23,094 nt of DNA from an uncultured Lachnospiraceae bacterium (GTDB lineage Bacteria > Bacillota > Clostridia > Lachnospirales > Lachnospiraceae). Below, piece by piece: positions 14,549-22,143 of this stretch. Numbering within the stretch: the first letter of the stretch is position 1; each line of letters begins with the position of its first letter. Below the pieces are notes generated by a model, which made no database searches, was not told the DNA's origin, and worked only from the letters and a program-made list of their open reading frames with translations. The DNA is taken from positions 1 through 23,094 of the forward strand of contig CABUBX010000018.1 in the NCBI GenBank assembly GCA_902489925.1. The letters are read 5' to 3'. Made by a program: the position numbers and the translations under genes.

Positions 14549-14733
14549 GCACGTAAGGTTTAAGCCGTGCTTGACTATGACAATAAGTCTGTCGGGAATT
14601 TATTCATGGACAGACTTATTGTGCACGTCATATAGGGCGCAGCCCGTGACTGAAGGTCGAAGACTGGAAGCGGCATGGTACCTTGCAATTAATACCCTCA
14701 ATTTAACCACAACCCAAAAAGGAGGGCTTTTGA
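14549..14733 (+). promoter_or_regulatory. Structured spacer between rpsD and rpoA (unassigned RNA element)
   Basis: A perfect 14-bp inverted repeat, ACAATAAGTCTGTC (14580-14593) with GACAGACTTATTGT (14609-14622), encloses a 15-nt loop. CGTGC (14566-14570) can pair with either of two GCACG copies, at 14549-14553 or 14623-14627, giving alternative folds; the flanks share the direct repeat TGCACGT. Downstream lie a GGGC-GCA-GCCC mini-hairpin (14635-14645) and a GGTA/TACC pairing. No T-run follows the main hairpin, so it is not a classic terminator. No promoter pair was recognised. The rpoA ribosome binding site is at 14716-14725. Confidence 0.6.
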
Positions 14734-15690
14734 GTGTTTGACTTTGAAAAACCGAAAATCGAGATTGCACAAATTTCAGATGATAATAAATATGGACGTT
14801 TTGTCGTTGAACCATTGGAAAGAGGCTACGGCACAACACTTGGCAATTCATTAAGAAGAATTATGCTTTCTTCTCTGCCTGGTGCTGCTGTAAGTCATGT
14901 AAAAATTGACGGCGTTGTTCATGAATTCAGCTCTATCCCAGGTGTAAAGGAAGACGTGACTGAAATCATCATGAATATTAAAAGTCTGGCGATTAAGAAC
15001 ACTAGTGATACTTCTGAGCCGAAGGTTGCATATATCGAGTTTGAAGGCGAAGGTGTTGTTACAGGTGCAGACATTCAGGCTGACCCGGACATTGAGATTC
15101 TCAATCCGGATCAGGTTATTGCTACTTTAAGCGGCGAAGACAGCAAGCTCTACATGGAGTTGACAATTACCAAGGGCAGAGGCTATGTAAGCTCTGATAA
15201 GAATAAAAAAGAAGATTTAGCAATCGGTGTGATACCGGTTGACTCCATCTACACACCTGTAGAACGAGTAAATCTTACAGTGCAGAATACTCGTGTTGGT
15301 CAAATCACGGATTTTGATAAGCTTACATTAGATGTCTATACAAACGGTACATTGGCGCCGGATGAAGCTGTCAGTTTAGCGGCTAAAGTATTAAGCGAAC
15401 ATTTAAATTTATTCATTGACCTTTCTGAAAATGCCAAAACTGCAGAAGTTATGGTTGAAAAAGAAGACAATGAGAAAGAAAAAGTGCTTGAGATGAATAT
15501 TGACGAATTGGAATTATCCGTTCGTTCATATAACTGCTTAAAGCGTGCAGGTATTAACACTGTTGAGGAATTAACCAACAGAACTGCAGAAGATATGATG
15601 AAGGTGAGAAACCTCGGACGTAAGTCCTTAGAGGAAGTACTTGCAAAATTAAAAGAGCTTGGACTTTCACTGAATCAGGGTGAAGAATAA
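14734..15690 (+). CDS. rpoA: DNA-directed RNA polymerase subunit alpha
   Basis: The alpha dimer is the assembly platform of RNA polymerase and its C-terminal domain contacts UP elements and activators. The 318-residue protein has the N-terminal domain (VEPLERGYGTTLGNSLRRIMLSSLPGAA in pieces, residues about 26-53) and, after an acidic linker near residue 240, the C-terminal domain with the RNLGRKSLEEVLAKL helix-hairpin-helix. Translation starts at GTG 14734 with AAAAAGGAGGG (14716-14725) upstream. Its separation from rpsD and rplQ by folded spacers may allow its level to differ from the ribosomal proteins. Confidence 0.98.
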   Translation: MFDFEKPKIEIAQISDDNKYGRFVVEPLERGYGTTLGNSLRRIMLSSLPGAAVSHVKIDGVVHEFSSIPGVKEDVTEIIMNIKSLAIKNTSDTSEPKVAYIEFEGEGVVTGADIQADPDIEILNPDQVIATLSGEDSKLYMELTITKGRGYVSSDKNKKEDLAIGVIPVDSIYTPVERVNLTVQNTRVGQITDFDKLTLDVYTNGTLAPDEAVSLAAKVLSEHLNLFIDLSENAKTAEVMVEKEDNEKEKVLEMNIDELELSVRSYNCLKRAGINTVEELTNRTAEDMMKVRNLGRKSLEEVLAKLKELGLSLNQGEE

Positions 15691-15708
15691 TAACATTATG
15701 GACTAGAA

Positions 15709-15748
15709 AGCATTCTATAAGTAAGCCCGATGCGCATTATAGAGTGTT
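15709..15748 (+). promoter_or_regulatory. 12-bp hairpin between rpoA and rplQ
   Basis: AGCATTCTATAA (15709-15720) pairs with TTATAGAGTGTT (15737-15748), with two G-U pairs and a 16-nt loop containing GCCC. It ends 8 nt before the rplQ ribosome binding site TGGAGGAAA. With no T-run it is unlikely to terminate; an RNA-processing site or L17-binding leader are options. Confidence 0.5.
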
Positions 15749-15769
15749 CCACAAATGGAGGAAATTAAA

Positions 15770-16306
15770 ATGGCAGGATATAGAAAACTTGGAAGAAAAT
15801 CGAACCAGAGAAAGGCTTTATTAAGAAGCCAGGTTACGAGTCTTTTATACCATGGAAAAATCAGAACAACAGAAGCAAAGGCTAAAGAAATCAGAAAGAT
15901 TGCTGAGCATCTTATCGCACTTGCAGTAAGAGAAAAAGATAACTTCGAGACAGTTAAGGTTCAGGCTAAGGTTGCCCGCAAGGATGCTGAAGGCAAGAGA
16001 GTTAAAGAAGTTGTTGATGGCAAGAAGGTTACTGTATATGATACAGTTGAAAAGGAAATCAAAAAAGATATGCCTTCTCGTTTACATGCAAGACGTCAGA
16101 TGTTAAAGGTTCTTTATGCTGTTAAGGAAGTACCGGCTGCCGGCGCTCAGAGAAAACAGAATACAAAGAACGTTGATTTACCAACAGTATTATTTGATGA
16201 AATCGCACCAAAGTATGCAGACCGTAAGGGTGGCTACACAAGAATCGTTAAGATTGGCCAGCGTAAAGGTGATGCAGCGATGGAAGTTATTATTGAATTA
16301 GTATAA
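15770..16306 (+). CDS. rplQ: 50S ribosomal protein L17, enlarged form
   Basis: L17 sits near the tunnel exit. The ATG at 15770 has TGGAGG 8-9 nt upstream and gives MAGYRKLGRKSNQRKALLR, the normal start; an ATG five codons earlier lies in the ribosome binding site. The protein has 178 residues, against about 120-127 in E. coli and B. subtilis. The N-terminal part and the C-terminal FDEIAPKYxDRxGGYTRIVKIGxRKGDAA block are normal. The extra length is a charged insertion at about residues 55-102 and a shorter one near 121-136. The alpha block terminator follows. Confidence 0.96.
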   Translation: MAGYRKLGRKSNQRKALLRSQVTSLLYHGKIRTTEAKAKEIRKIAEHLIALAVREKDNFETVKVQAKVARKDAEGKRVKEVVDGKKVTVYDTVEKEIKKDMPSRLHARRQMLKVLYAVKEVPAAGAQRKQNTKNVDLPTVLFDEIAPKYADRKGGYTRIVKIGQRKGDAAMEVIIELV

Positions 16307-16323
16307 TCGACCAAAGCAAATAT

Positions 16324-16358
16324 AAAAGCGTAAAATACCTTGGTATTTTGCGCTTTTT
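16324..16358 (+). terminator. Intrinsic terminator after rplQ
   Basis: A 15-bp stem (16324-16338 with 16343-16357, one G-U pair) closes a CTTG tetraloop and runs into a T-tract at 16354-16358. This is a strong Rho-independent terminator ending the ribosomal supercluster. Its A-rich left arm could also let it act weakly on the other strand, but no gene there needs it. Confidence 0.92.
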
Positions 16359-16397
16359 CCAGTTAAAAGCCTATTGGGGAAAAGGGGTTGACAAAAA

Positions 16398-17321
16398 TTG
16401 GAAATTGTACAGATTACGGTAGAACAGATTATCGTCATGTTTTTACTCATTGTTGTCGGTGTCATTTGCTATCAGACAAAAATATTGGATTCGCAAAAAT
16501 CCAGAGTACTCTCGGATGTTTTAATTAAAGTCATTACGCCGGCTTTGATTATTGATTCATTTCAGCGGGAATTTGAGATGGAGTTGCTTAAAGGCTTTCT
16601 AATCTCCATTGCGCTGACTGCGTTAAGCTTAAGTATGGCCTATTTAATCGGTCGTGTGCTCATACGGGAAAATAGTGCAAAAGATGTGCGTATTGAGCGG
16701 TTCGCCGTCATTTTTTCAAACTGCGGATTTATGGGGATACCGCTGGCCTATGGCATTCTTGGCGGTGAAGGCGTATTTTATATTATCGCTTACAATATGC
16801 TTTTTGACATCATTGTTTTTTCATGCGGCGAGGGCTATATGAAGGGCGCCGCCATCTACACAGTCAAGGATATTGTGAAATTGATGATTAATCCGGCAAC
16901 GGTGGCTTCTTTAATCGGCATTATTATATTTGTCTGCAATATCCATATTCCTGAGCTTATTTCAAAGCCTATCGGTCTTGTGGCGGATATGAATACGCCT
17001 GTTGCCATGCTTGTGGCCGGTGTGTCTGTAGCTCAGGCGAATATACCGAAGCTGATTAAAAACTGGAGACTTTATTATATAGCAGCGATTAAGCTTTTGA
17101 TTGTACCGATTGCAGTCGTGCTTATATGTAAGCTTTTACCGATTTCACAGACCGTTCTTTTGGCGGTCGGTCTTGCAGCGGCATGTCCGGCGGGGACTTT
17201 GACAGTGATGTTTTCGGTAATGTATGGTAGAGATGATGTTTATGCATCAGAGATTTTTTCATCAACAACGCTTTTGTCAATCATAACAATTCCGGTGATT
17301 GTTGCAATCGCTATGCTTTAA
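16398..17321 (+). CDS. AEC-family permease (auxin efflux carrier family)
   Basis: This 307-residue integral membrane protein belongs to the AEC (auxin efflux carrier) superfamily; bacterial members export or take up malate, other organic acids or unknown metabolites. Two five-helix halves can be traced as hydrophobic segments. Family signatures are visible: the TPALII segment (47-52), SNCGFMGIPLAYGI (107-120), and an NPAT motif (165-168) starting the second half. The start is taken as TTG 16398 with AAAGGGG upstream, because later Met codons would cut into the first helix. It stands 40 nt after a strong terminator with no clear promoter. Substrate unknown. Confidence 0.85.
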   Translation: MEIVQITVEQIIVMFLLIVVGVICYQTKILDSQKSRVLSDVLIKVITPALIIDSFQREFEMELLKGFLISIALTALSLSMAYLIGRVLIRENSAKDVRIERFAVIFSNCGFMGIPLAYGILGGEGVFYIIAYNMLFDIIVFSCGEGYMKGAAIYTVKDIVKLMINPATVASLIGIIIFVCNIHIPELISKPIGLVADMNTPVAMLVAGVSVAQANIPKLIKNWRLYYIAAIKLLIVPIAVVLICKLLPISQTVLLAVGLAAACPAGTLTVMFSVMYGRDDVYASEIFSSTTLLSIITIPVIVAIAML

Positions 17322-17333
17322 AGGGGGATAAAG

Positions 17334-17855
17334 ATGTATACAGGATATTACAAATGGCCTATGGGCATTTTAAAAATCAAAGCAGATATGATGGGGGTTC
17401 GCAGCATAGAGTATGCAGATTCTGAGGAATATGAAGCCAGTGAAGCGAATATGTGTGCACAAAGCATTTATAAAGACGGTGATGATATCCGCGGCTATGA
17501 GCTTTATACAGAGGTATGCAGTCAGCTGAATCTCTATTTTGAAGGCAAATTAAAAAACTTTGATTTGCCGTTAAAGCCTGTCGGCACAGATTTCCAGAAA
17601 AAAGTGTGGCGAGCACTTATGACAATTCCTTACGGGGAAACAAAAAGCTATGGTGAAATCGCGGAAATGGTTGAAAATCCAAAGGCTTCTCGTGCTGTTG
17701 GTATGGCAAATCATCAAAATCCGATTTCCATTGTTGTACCATGCCATAGAGTCATCGGTGCGGATGGAAGTCTCACAGGTTATGGCGGCGGTATAGCCAT
17801 TAAAAAATGGCTGCTTGAACATGAAGAACGTCACAATGACAAAAAGAGTGAATGA
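17334..17855 (+). CDS. ogt: Methylated-DNA--protein-cysteine methyltransferase
   Basis: This suicide enzyme repairs O6-alkylguanine (and O4-alkylthymine) in DNA by moving the alkyl group to its own cysteine. The 173-residue protein has the variable N-terminal domain and the conserved C-terminal DNA-binding domain with FQKKVWRALMTIPYGETKSYGEIA (87-110, in pieces), the arginine-finger segment RAVG (120-123) and the active site VPCHRVIG with Cys137. AAAGGGGGAT precedes the ATG, 12 nt after the permease gene. It is not a usual member of this neighbourhood. Confidence 0.95.
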   Translation: MYTGYYKWPMGILKIKADMMGVRSIEYADSEEYEASEANMCAQSIYKDGDDIRGYELYTEVCSQLNLYFEGKLKNFDLPLKPVGTDFQKKVWRALMTIPYGETKSYGEIAEMVENPKASRAVGMANHQNPISIVVPCHRVIGADGSLTGYGGGIAIKKWLLEHEERHNDKKSE

Positions 17856-17884
17856 CATAAAAATTTGCGGCAGGAGGTGCAGCT

Positions 17885-18736
17885 TTGGGAATTATAAAAA
17901 TCAGGGATTTGATTCATGATTATTTCGGTCACGACGATGAAGAAGATCAAGAGGTTGTCAGCCGTGCGGTTAATCGGGTGAATCTTGATGTTGAGGCCGG
18001 GCAGTTTATTGCCATTTTGGGACACAACGGTTCAGGAAAATCAACGCTGGCAAAACACATAAACGGCATTTTGCAGCCGACATCGGGAACGGTGTGGGTT
18101 AAAGGGATGGATACGGCAGATGAAGCTCATTTGTGGGACGTGCGCCAGAGTGCCGGCATGGTGTTCCAAAATCCGGATAATCAGATCATAGGCAGTATTG
18201 TAGAGGAAGACGTTGGCTTTGGACCGGAAAACATCGGTGTGCCGACAGATGAAATTTGGAAGCGGGTTTTTGAAAGTCTTGAAGCTGTGGGAATGATGGA
18301 GTACAGAAGTCACTCACCCAATAAGCTTTCCGGCGGGCAAAAACAGCGTGTCGCCATTGCCGGGGTGATGGCGATGCGTCCGGAATGTATTGTGCTTGAC
18401 GAGCCGACGGCGATGCTTGACCCCAATGGCCGCAAAGAGGTTATAAAAACAGTTACAGAGCTGAATAAAAAGGGCGGTGTGACTGTGATTTTAATTACAC
18501 ATTACATGGATGAGGTCATTGGCGCCGATAAAGTTTTTGTTATGGATGACGGTGAGATTGTGATGGAAGGAACACCGGCACAGATTTTTGCTCAGGTTGA
18601 AAAGCTGAAAAGCCTGAGACTTGATGTGCCGCAGGTGACGGAGTTGGCTTACGAGCTGTCTAAGGCCGGTGTGCCTGTACGCAATGGTATTTTGACGATA
18701 GAGGAACTGGTAGGTGAATTATGTCCATTAGATTAG
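17885..18736 (+). CDS. ecfA1: Energy-coupling factor transporter ATPase EcfA1
   Basis: One of the two ATPases of the ECF module that powers uptake of vitamins, cobalt or other substrates through interchangeable S components. The 283-residue protein shows Walker A GHNGSGKST (46-54), Q-loop VFQNP (93-97), signature LSGGQ (148-152), Walker B IVLDEP with Glu173, and the switch His206. Translation starts at TTG 17885, 5 nt after AGGAGGTG (17872-17879). It overlaps ecfA2 by 16 bases. Confidence 0.96.
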   Translation: MGIIKIRDLIHDYFGHDDEEDQEVVSRAVNRVNLDVEAGQFIAILGHNGSGKSTLAKHINGILQPTSGTVWVKGMDTADEAHLWDVRQSAGMVFQNPDNQIIGSIVEEDVGFGPENIGVPTDEIWKRVFESLEAVGMMEYRSHSPNKLSGGQKQRVAIAGVMAMRPECIVLDEPTAMLDPNGRKEVIKTVTELNKKGGVTVILITHYMDEVIGADKVFVMDDGEIVMEGTPAQIFAQVEKLKSLRLDVPQVTELAYELSKAGVPVRNGILTIEELVGELCPLD

Positions 18737-19587
18737 AAAATGTCAACTATATATACAGTCCCGACAGCGCATTCAGAAAACAGGCGCTGACAGACGTTAA
18801 TCTCGAAATTAGGGACAATCAGTTTATTGGTCTGATTGGACATACCGGTTCGGGAAAATCTACGCTCATTCAGCATTTAAACGGTCTTGTGCGGGCAACT
18901 TCGGGAACGATTTATTATAATGACAAAAATATATATGATGAAAAATTTAAAATGAAAGAGCTGCGCGCCAAAGTCGGACTTGTTTTCCAATATCCCGAGC
19001 ATCAGCTTTTTGAGGTGAATGTCTTAAAGGATGTTTGCTTTGGACCTGCAAATCTCGGCCTTTCCCCGCAGGAATGTGAAAGCAGGGCAAAGGAGGCTTT
19101 GAATTTAGTCGGACTTAAAGAAAAATACTGGAAGAAATCACCTTTTGAATTATCGGGCGGGCAAAAGCGGCGTGCGGCGATTGCAGGTGTGCTGGCTATG
19201 CATCCTGAGGTGCTTATTCTCGATGAGCCGACAGCGGGACTTGACCCTAAGGGGCGAAACGATATTTTAGATCAGGTGGCAAAGCTTCATGCCGAGGGCA
19301 ATATGACGGTGATTCTTGTTTCTCACAGTATGGAGGATGTTGCAAAGTATGTGGAACGTCTTATTGTCATGAACAGAGGCTGCGTCATGTTTGACGATAC
19401 GCCGAAAGCCGTGTTTAAAAACTATCATGAGCTTGAACGCATCGGCCTTGCGGCGCCGCAGGTGACTTATTTGATGGATAAGCTTCGGGAGAGGGGCATG
19501 GATGTGCCGGATAATGTGACAACAGTCGAGGAAGCAAAAACGGCAATCCTTGAAGCGCTCAGTAAGAGAGGAGGCCGGACATTATGA
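18721..19587 (+). CDS. ecfA2: Energy-coupling factor transporter ATPase EcfA2
   Basis: The second ECF ATPase, which forms a heterodimer with EcfA1. The 288 residues include Walker A GHTGSGKST (40-48), the Q-loop VFQYPEHQLFE (88-98) typical of EcfA2, signature LSGGQ (144-148), Walker B LILDEP with Glu169, and His202. The ATG at 18721 lies inside the end of ecfA1 behind GGTGAATT, and its stop overlaps the ecfT start by four bases, so the three proteins are probably made in coupled amounts. Confidence 0.96.
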   Translation: MSIRLENVNYIYSPDSAFRKQALTDVNLEIRDNQFIGLIGHTGSGKSTLIQHLNGLVRATSGTIYYNDKNIYDEKFKMKELRAKVGLVFQYPEHQLFEVNVLKDVCFGPANLGLSPQECESRAKEALNLVGLKEKYWKKSPFELSGGQKRRAAIAGVLAMHPEVLILDEPTAGLDPKGRNDILDQVAKLHAEGNMTVILVSHSMEDVAKYVERLIVMNRGCVMFDDTPKAVFKNYHELERIGLAAPQVTYLMDKLRERGMDVPDNVTTVEEAKTAILEALSKRGGRTL

Positions 19588-20396
19588 TGCGGGAAATGAC
19601 AATCGGACAATATTATCCGGCGGATTCTGTGATTCATAAGATGGACCCAAGAGTTAAGCTTGCAGGAACTTTAGTCTTTATTATCATGGTGTTTGTAATC
19701 AATAATCCGGCGGGCTATGTTTTTGCAGCCCTATTTCTGGGTCTGATGATTGGCTTGTCAAAGGTACCTGTAAAGTTTATGCTCAAAGGGCTTAAAGCAG
19801 TCTGGTTTATTTTGATATTTACGGCAGTGTTAAATCTGTTTTTAACACCGGGCGAGATTGTATGGCAGTTTAAATTTTTAAAAATTACAGAGGAAGGTAT
19901 TGGGCTTGCCATTAAGATGGCGGTACGTTTTATTTTTCTTATTATGGGTGCGTCACTGATGACACTGACAACAACGCCGAATCATCTGACGGATGGGCTT
20001 GAAAAGAGTCTGTCGCCATTTCGCAAAATCGGCCTGCCGGTTCATGAAATTGCGATGATGATGTCCATTGCTTTGAGATTTATTCCGATTTTACTCGAAG
20101 AAACAGACAAAATTATGAAAGCGCAGCAGGCGCGCTGTGCGGATTTTGAAAGCGGAAATCTGATTCAGAGGGCAAAGAGCCTTGTGCCTGTCCTTGTGCC
20201 ATTGTTTATTTCCTCCTTTCGCCGCGCCAATGATTTGGCGATGGCTATGGAGGCAAGATGCTATCACGGCGGTGACGGACGCACAAAGATGAAGCCGTTA
20301 AAATATTATCGCAGAGACTATTTTGGCTATTTAGGTCTGCTGGCTTTTGTTGTCATAACCATTTTATTGAATATATTTTGGGGGAAATTATTTTGA
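19584..20396 (+). CDS. ecfT: Energy-coupling factor transporter transmembrane protein EcfT
   Basis: EcfT is the membrane scaffold that couples the two ATPases to S components. The 270-residue protein has several hydrophobic segments (about 28-58, 72-87, 107-130, 153-171 and the C-terminal 246-265). The DPRVKL motif (21-26) and the two short coupling motifs, Ala-Arg-Cys at 183-185 and 224-226, are visible. AGAGGAGG precedes ATG 19584; the adjacent ATG 19587 is an alternative. No S component is encoded nearby, fitting a shared (group II) module. Confidence 0.95.
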   Translation: MMREMTIGQYYPADSVIHKMDPRVKLAGTLVFIIMVFVINNPAGYVFAALFLGLMIGLSKVPVKFMLKGLKAVWFILIFTAVLNLFLTPGEIVWQFKFLKITEEGIGLAIKMAVRFIFLIMGASLMTLTTTPNHLTDGLEKSLSPFRKIGLPVHEIAMMMSIALRFIPILLEETDKIMKAQQARCADFESGNLIQRAKSLVPVLVPLFISSFRRANDLAMAMEARCYHGGDGRTKMKPLKYYRRDYFGYLGLLAFVVITILLNIFWGKLF

Positions 20397-21136
20397 GACG
20401 GATTAAACTGACAATTGCCTATGACGGCACAAATTATTGCGGTTGGCAGGTTCAGCCAAACGGGACTTCAATACAGTCAACTTTGCAGGCGGCCATTGAG
20501 GATTTAGTCGGAGAAAAAATTATGCTCACCGGCGCAAGCAGGACAGATTCCGGTGTTCATGCCCTCGGGCAGGTTGCTGTTTTTGATACAAATAAAGATA
20601 ATATTGCCGATTGGAAGTTTGCGATGGCAATTAATCAGCGGCTGCCTAAGGATATTGTGATTCAGGAATCGGTTGAGGTTTCACCGGATTTTCATCCGCG
20701 CTATCAAAATGTGACGAAAACTTATAAATATAAAATATTAAATCGTCGGTATGCCCTGCCGAATGAGCGTTTTGACAGCTACTTTGTTCCTCAAAAAATT
20801 GATTTTGAGGCGATGCAGGAAGCGGCCGTGGTGCTTGTCGGCAAACATGATTTCAGAAATTTTTGTTCAATGAAAACCGACGTGGAAAGTACGGTGCGGA
20901 CGGTGTACAGTCTGAAGCTTGAAAAAGAGGATGACATGATTATAATGACAATTACGGGCGACGGATTTCTTTATAACATGGTAAGAATCATTGCAGGGGC
21001 ACTTTTGAAGGTTGGATTTCATCAAAAAACAGTCGTGGATTTGCAAAAAGCATTGACAAGTGAAAAGCGCCTTGTTGTCGGACCGACAGCGCCGGCGCAT
21101 GGTTTGACGCTGGTGGAGATTTGCTATGGCGTCTGA
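20393..21136 (+). CDS. truA: tRNA pseudouridine(38-40) synthase TruA
   Basis: TruA converts uridines 38-40 in the tRNA anticodon arm to pseudouridine. The best start is TTG 20393, four bases into the ecfT stop region, 8 nt after GGGGG (20380-20384); this gives 247 residues beginning MRRIKLTIAYDGTNYCGWQ. A TTG at 20378 would add five residues. The catalytic Asp52 is in GASRTDSGVHALGQ, and the C-terminal FLYNMVRIIAGALLKVG is typical. Linkage to ecfT is common in Firmicutes. Confidence 0.95.
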   Translation: MRRIKLTIAYDGTNYCGWQVQPNGTSIQSTLQAAIEDLVGEKIMLTGASRTDSGVHALGQVAVFDTNKDNIADWKFAMAINQRLPKDIVIQESVEVSPDFHPRYQNVTKTYKYKILNRRYALPNERFDSYFVPQKIDFEAMQEAAVVLVGKHDFRNFCSMKTDVESTVRTVYSLKLEKEDDMIIMTITGDGFLYNMVRIIAGALLKVGFHQKTVVDLQKALTSEKRLVVGPTAPAHGLTLVEICYGV

Positions 21137-22067
21137 GTATAAAATGACAGTTGAGCATAAAATGGCAGCTTATGATGAATGTCGTCTTTGTCCTAGAATG
21201 TGCGGCGCGCATCGCAGTGAGGGCAAAAAAGGTTTTTGCGGTATGGATGGGAAACTTATGCTGGCGCGAGCGGCGCTTCATATGTGGGAAGAACCATGCA
21301 TTTCAGGTACGTGCGGTTCAGGAACTGTATTTTTTACCGGATGTACGCTGCGATGTGTTTTTTGTCAGAATTATGATATTGCCGCCGGCACATATGGGCG
21401 CGAAGTATCGGTTTCGCGTCTGAGTGAAATCTTTATCGAGCTTCAGCAAAAGGGCGCGGCAAATATTAATCTTGTGACACCGAGCCACTATGTGCCCCAC
21501 ATTGTTAAGGCACTTGAGCAGGCAAAGCAAAGCGCGGATATGCCGCTGACAATTCCGGTGGTCTATAATACAAGCGGTTATGAGCGAGTGGAGACACTGC
21601 GTATGCTTGATGGTCTTGTTGACATTTATCTTCCGGATTTTAAATATATGGACAATACATTGGCAGAGGCCTACTCTCGCGCAAAAGATTATCCGAAGGT
21701 CGCCTCAGACGCACTTGCTGAGATGGTGCGTCAGCGGGGAAAAGCAGTTTTTTTTGAAAACGGGATGATGAAGTCGGGAGTTATTGTCCGTCATCTTATG
21801 CTTCCGGGACAGCTGATGGATTCTAAGCATATTGTGAAATATCTGTATGAAACCTATGGCGATGATATATACATAAGTCTGATGAATCAGTATACTCCGC
21901 TGGCTCAGGTGGCACATATTCCAGAATTAAACTGCCGTGTCAAGAAAAAGTCTTATAATAAGCTTGTAGACTATGCATTAAGTCTTGGCGTTGTCAATGC
22001 CTTTATTCAGGAAGGTTCGACGGCTGAAGAAAGCTTTATTCCGCCCTTTGACGGTGAGGGGCTGTAA
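21126..22067 (+). CDS. PflA-like radical SAM protein
   Basis: This 313-residue protein belongs to the radical SAM superfamily and resembles the PflX/COG1313-type relatives of pyruvate formate-lyase activating enzyme. The cluster-binding CxxxCxxC is at Cys73, Cys77 and Cys80 (GCTLRCVFCQNYD). Before it lie extra cysteines at 19, 22, 26 and 38 (CxxCPRMCG, GFCG), and 58 and 63, which might bind a second metal site. The ATG at 21126 overlaps truA by 11 bases, with GGTGGAG upstream. No glycyl-radical enzyme is adjacent, so the substrate is unknown. Confidence 0.85.
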   Translation: MASEYKMTVEHKMAAYDECRLCPRMCGAHRSEGKKGFCGMDGKLMLARAALHMWEEPCISGTCGSGTVFFTGCTLRCVFCQNYDIAAGTYGREVSVSRLSEIFIELQQKGAANINLVTPSHYVPHIVKALEQAKQSADMPLTIPVVYNTSGYERVETLRMLDGLVDIYLPDFKYMDNTLAEAYSRAKDYPKVASDALAEMVRQRGKAVFFENGMMKSGVIVRHLMLPGQLMDSKHIVKYLYETYGDDIYISLMNQYTPLAQVAHIPELNCRVKKKSYNKLVDYALSLGVVNAFIQEGSTAEESFIPPFDGEGL

Positions 22068-22110
22068 AACAAAAATTACTCAAATAGTTTAAAAATTTGG
22101 GAAAATATGC

Positions 22111-22139
22111 TTGACAGTAAAGCTGAAATTCCATATAAT
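22111..22139 (+). promoter_or_regulatory. Consensus promoter of rplM-rpsI
   Basis: TTGACA (22111-22116) and TATAAT (22134-22139) are both perfect and separated by exactly 17 bp. Transcription should begin near 22146, leaving about 110 nt of leader before rplM. No strong terminator was found between the radical SAM gene and this promoter (22068-22110 has only a weak CAAAT/ATTTG pairing). Confidence 0.92.
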
Positions 22140-22143
22140 ATTT

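Noticed and set aside
14580..14622. Rho-independent terminator after rpsD
   Set aside because: The stem is strong but is followed by GCACGTCATATAGGG rather than a T-run.
14526..14741. Open frame of 71 codons covering the rpsD-rpoA spacer
   Set aside because: It starts inside rpsD, crosses the perfect inverted repeat and has no ribosome binding site; the spacer is better explained as structured RNA.
16307..16360. L17 downstream element (a known RNA motif after rplQ in some lactic acid bacteria)
   Set aside because: The stretch is fully explained by one simple intrinsic terminator stem with a T-tract; no further structure remains.
16388..16416. TTGACA before the AEC permease as a promoter
   Set aside because: The -10 position (AGATTA) is poor and would lie inside the coding region, so it was not annotated.
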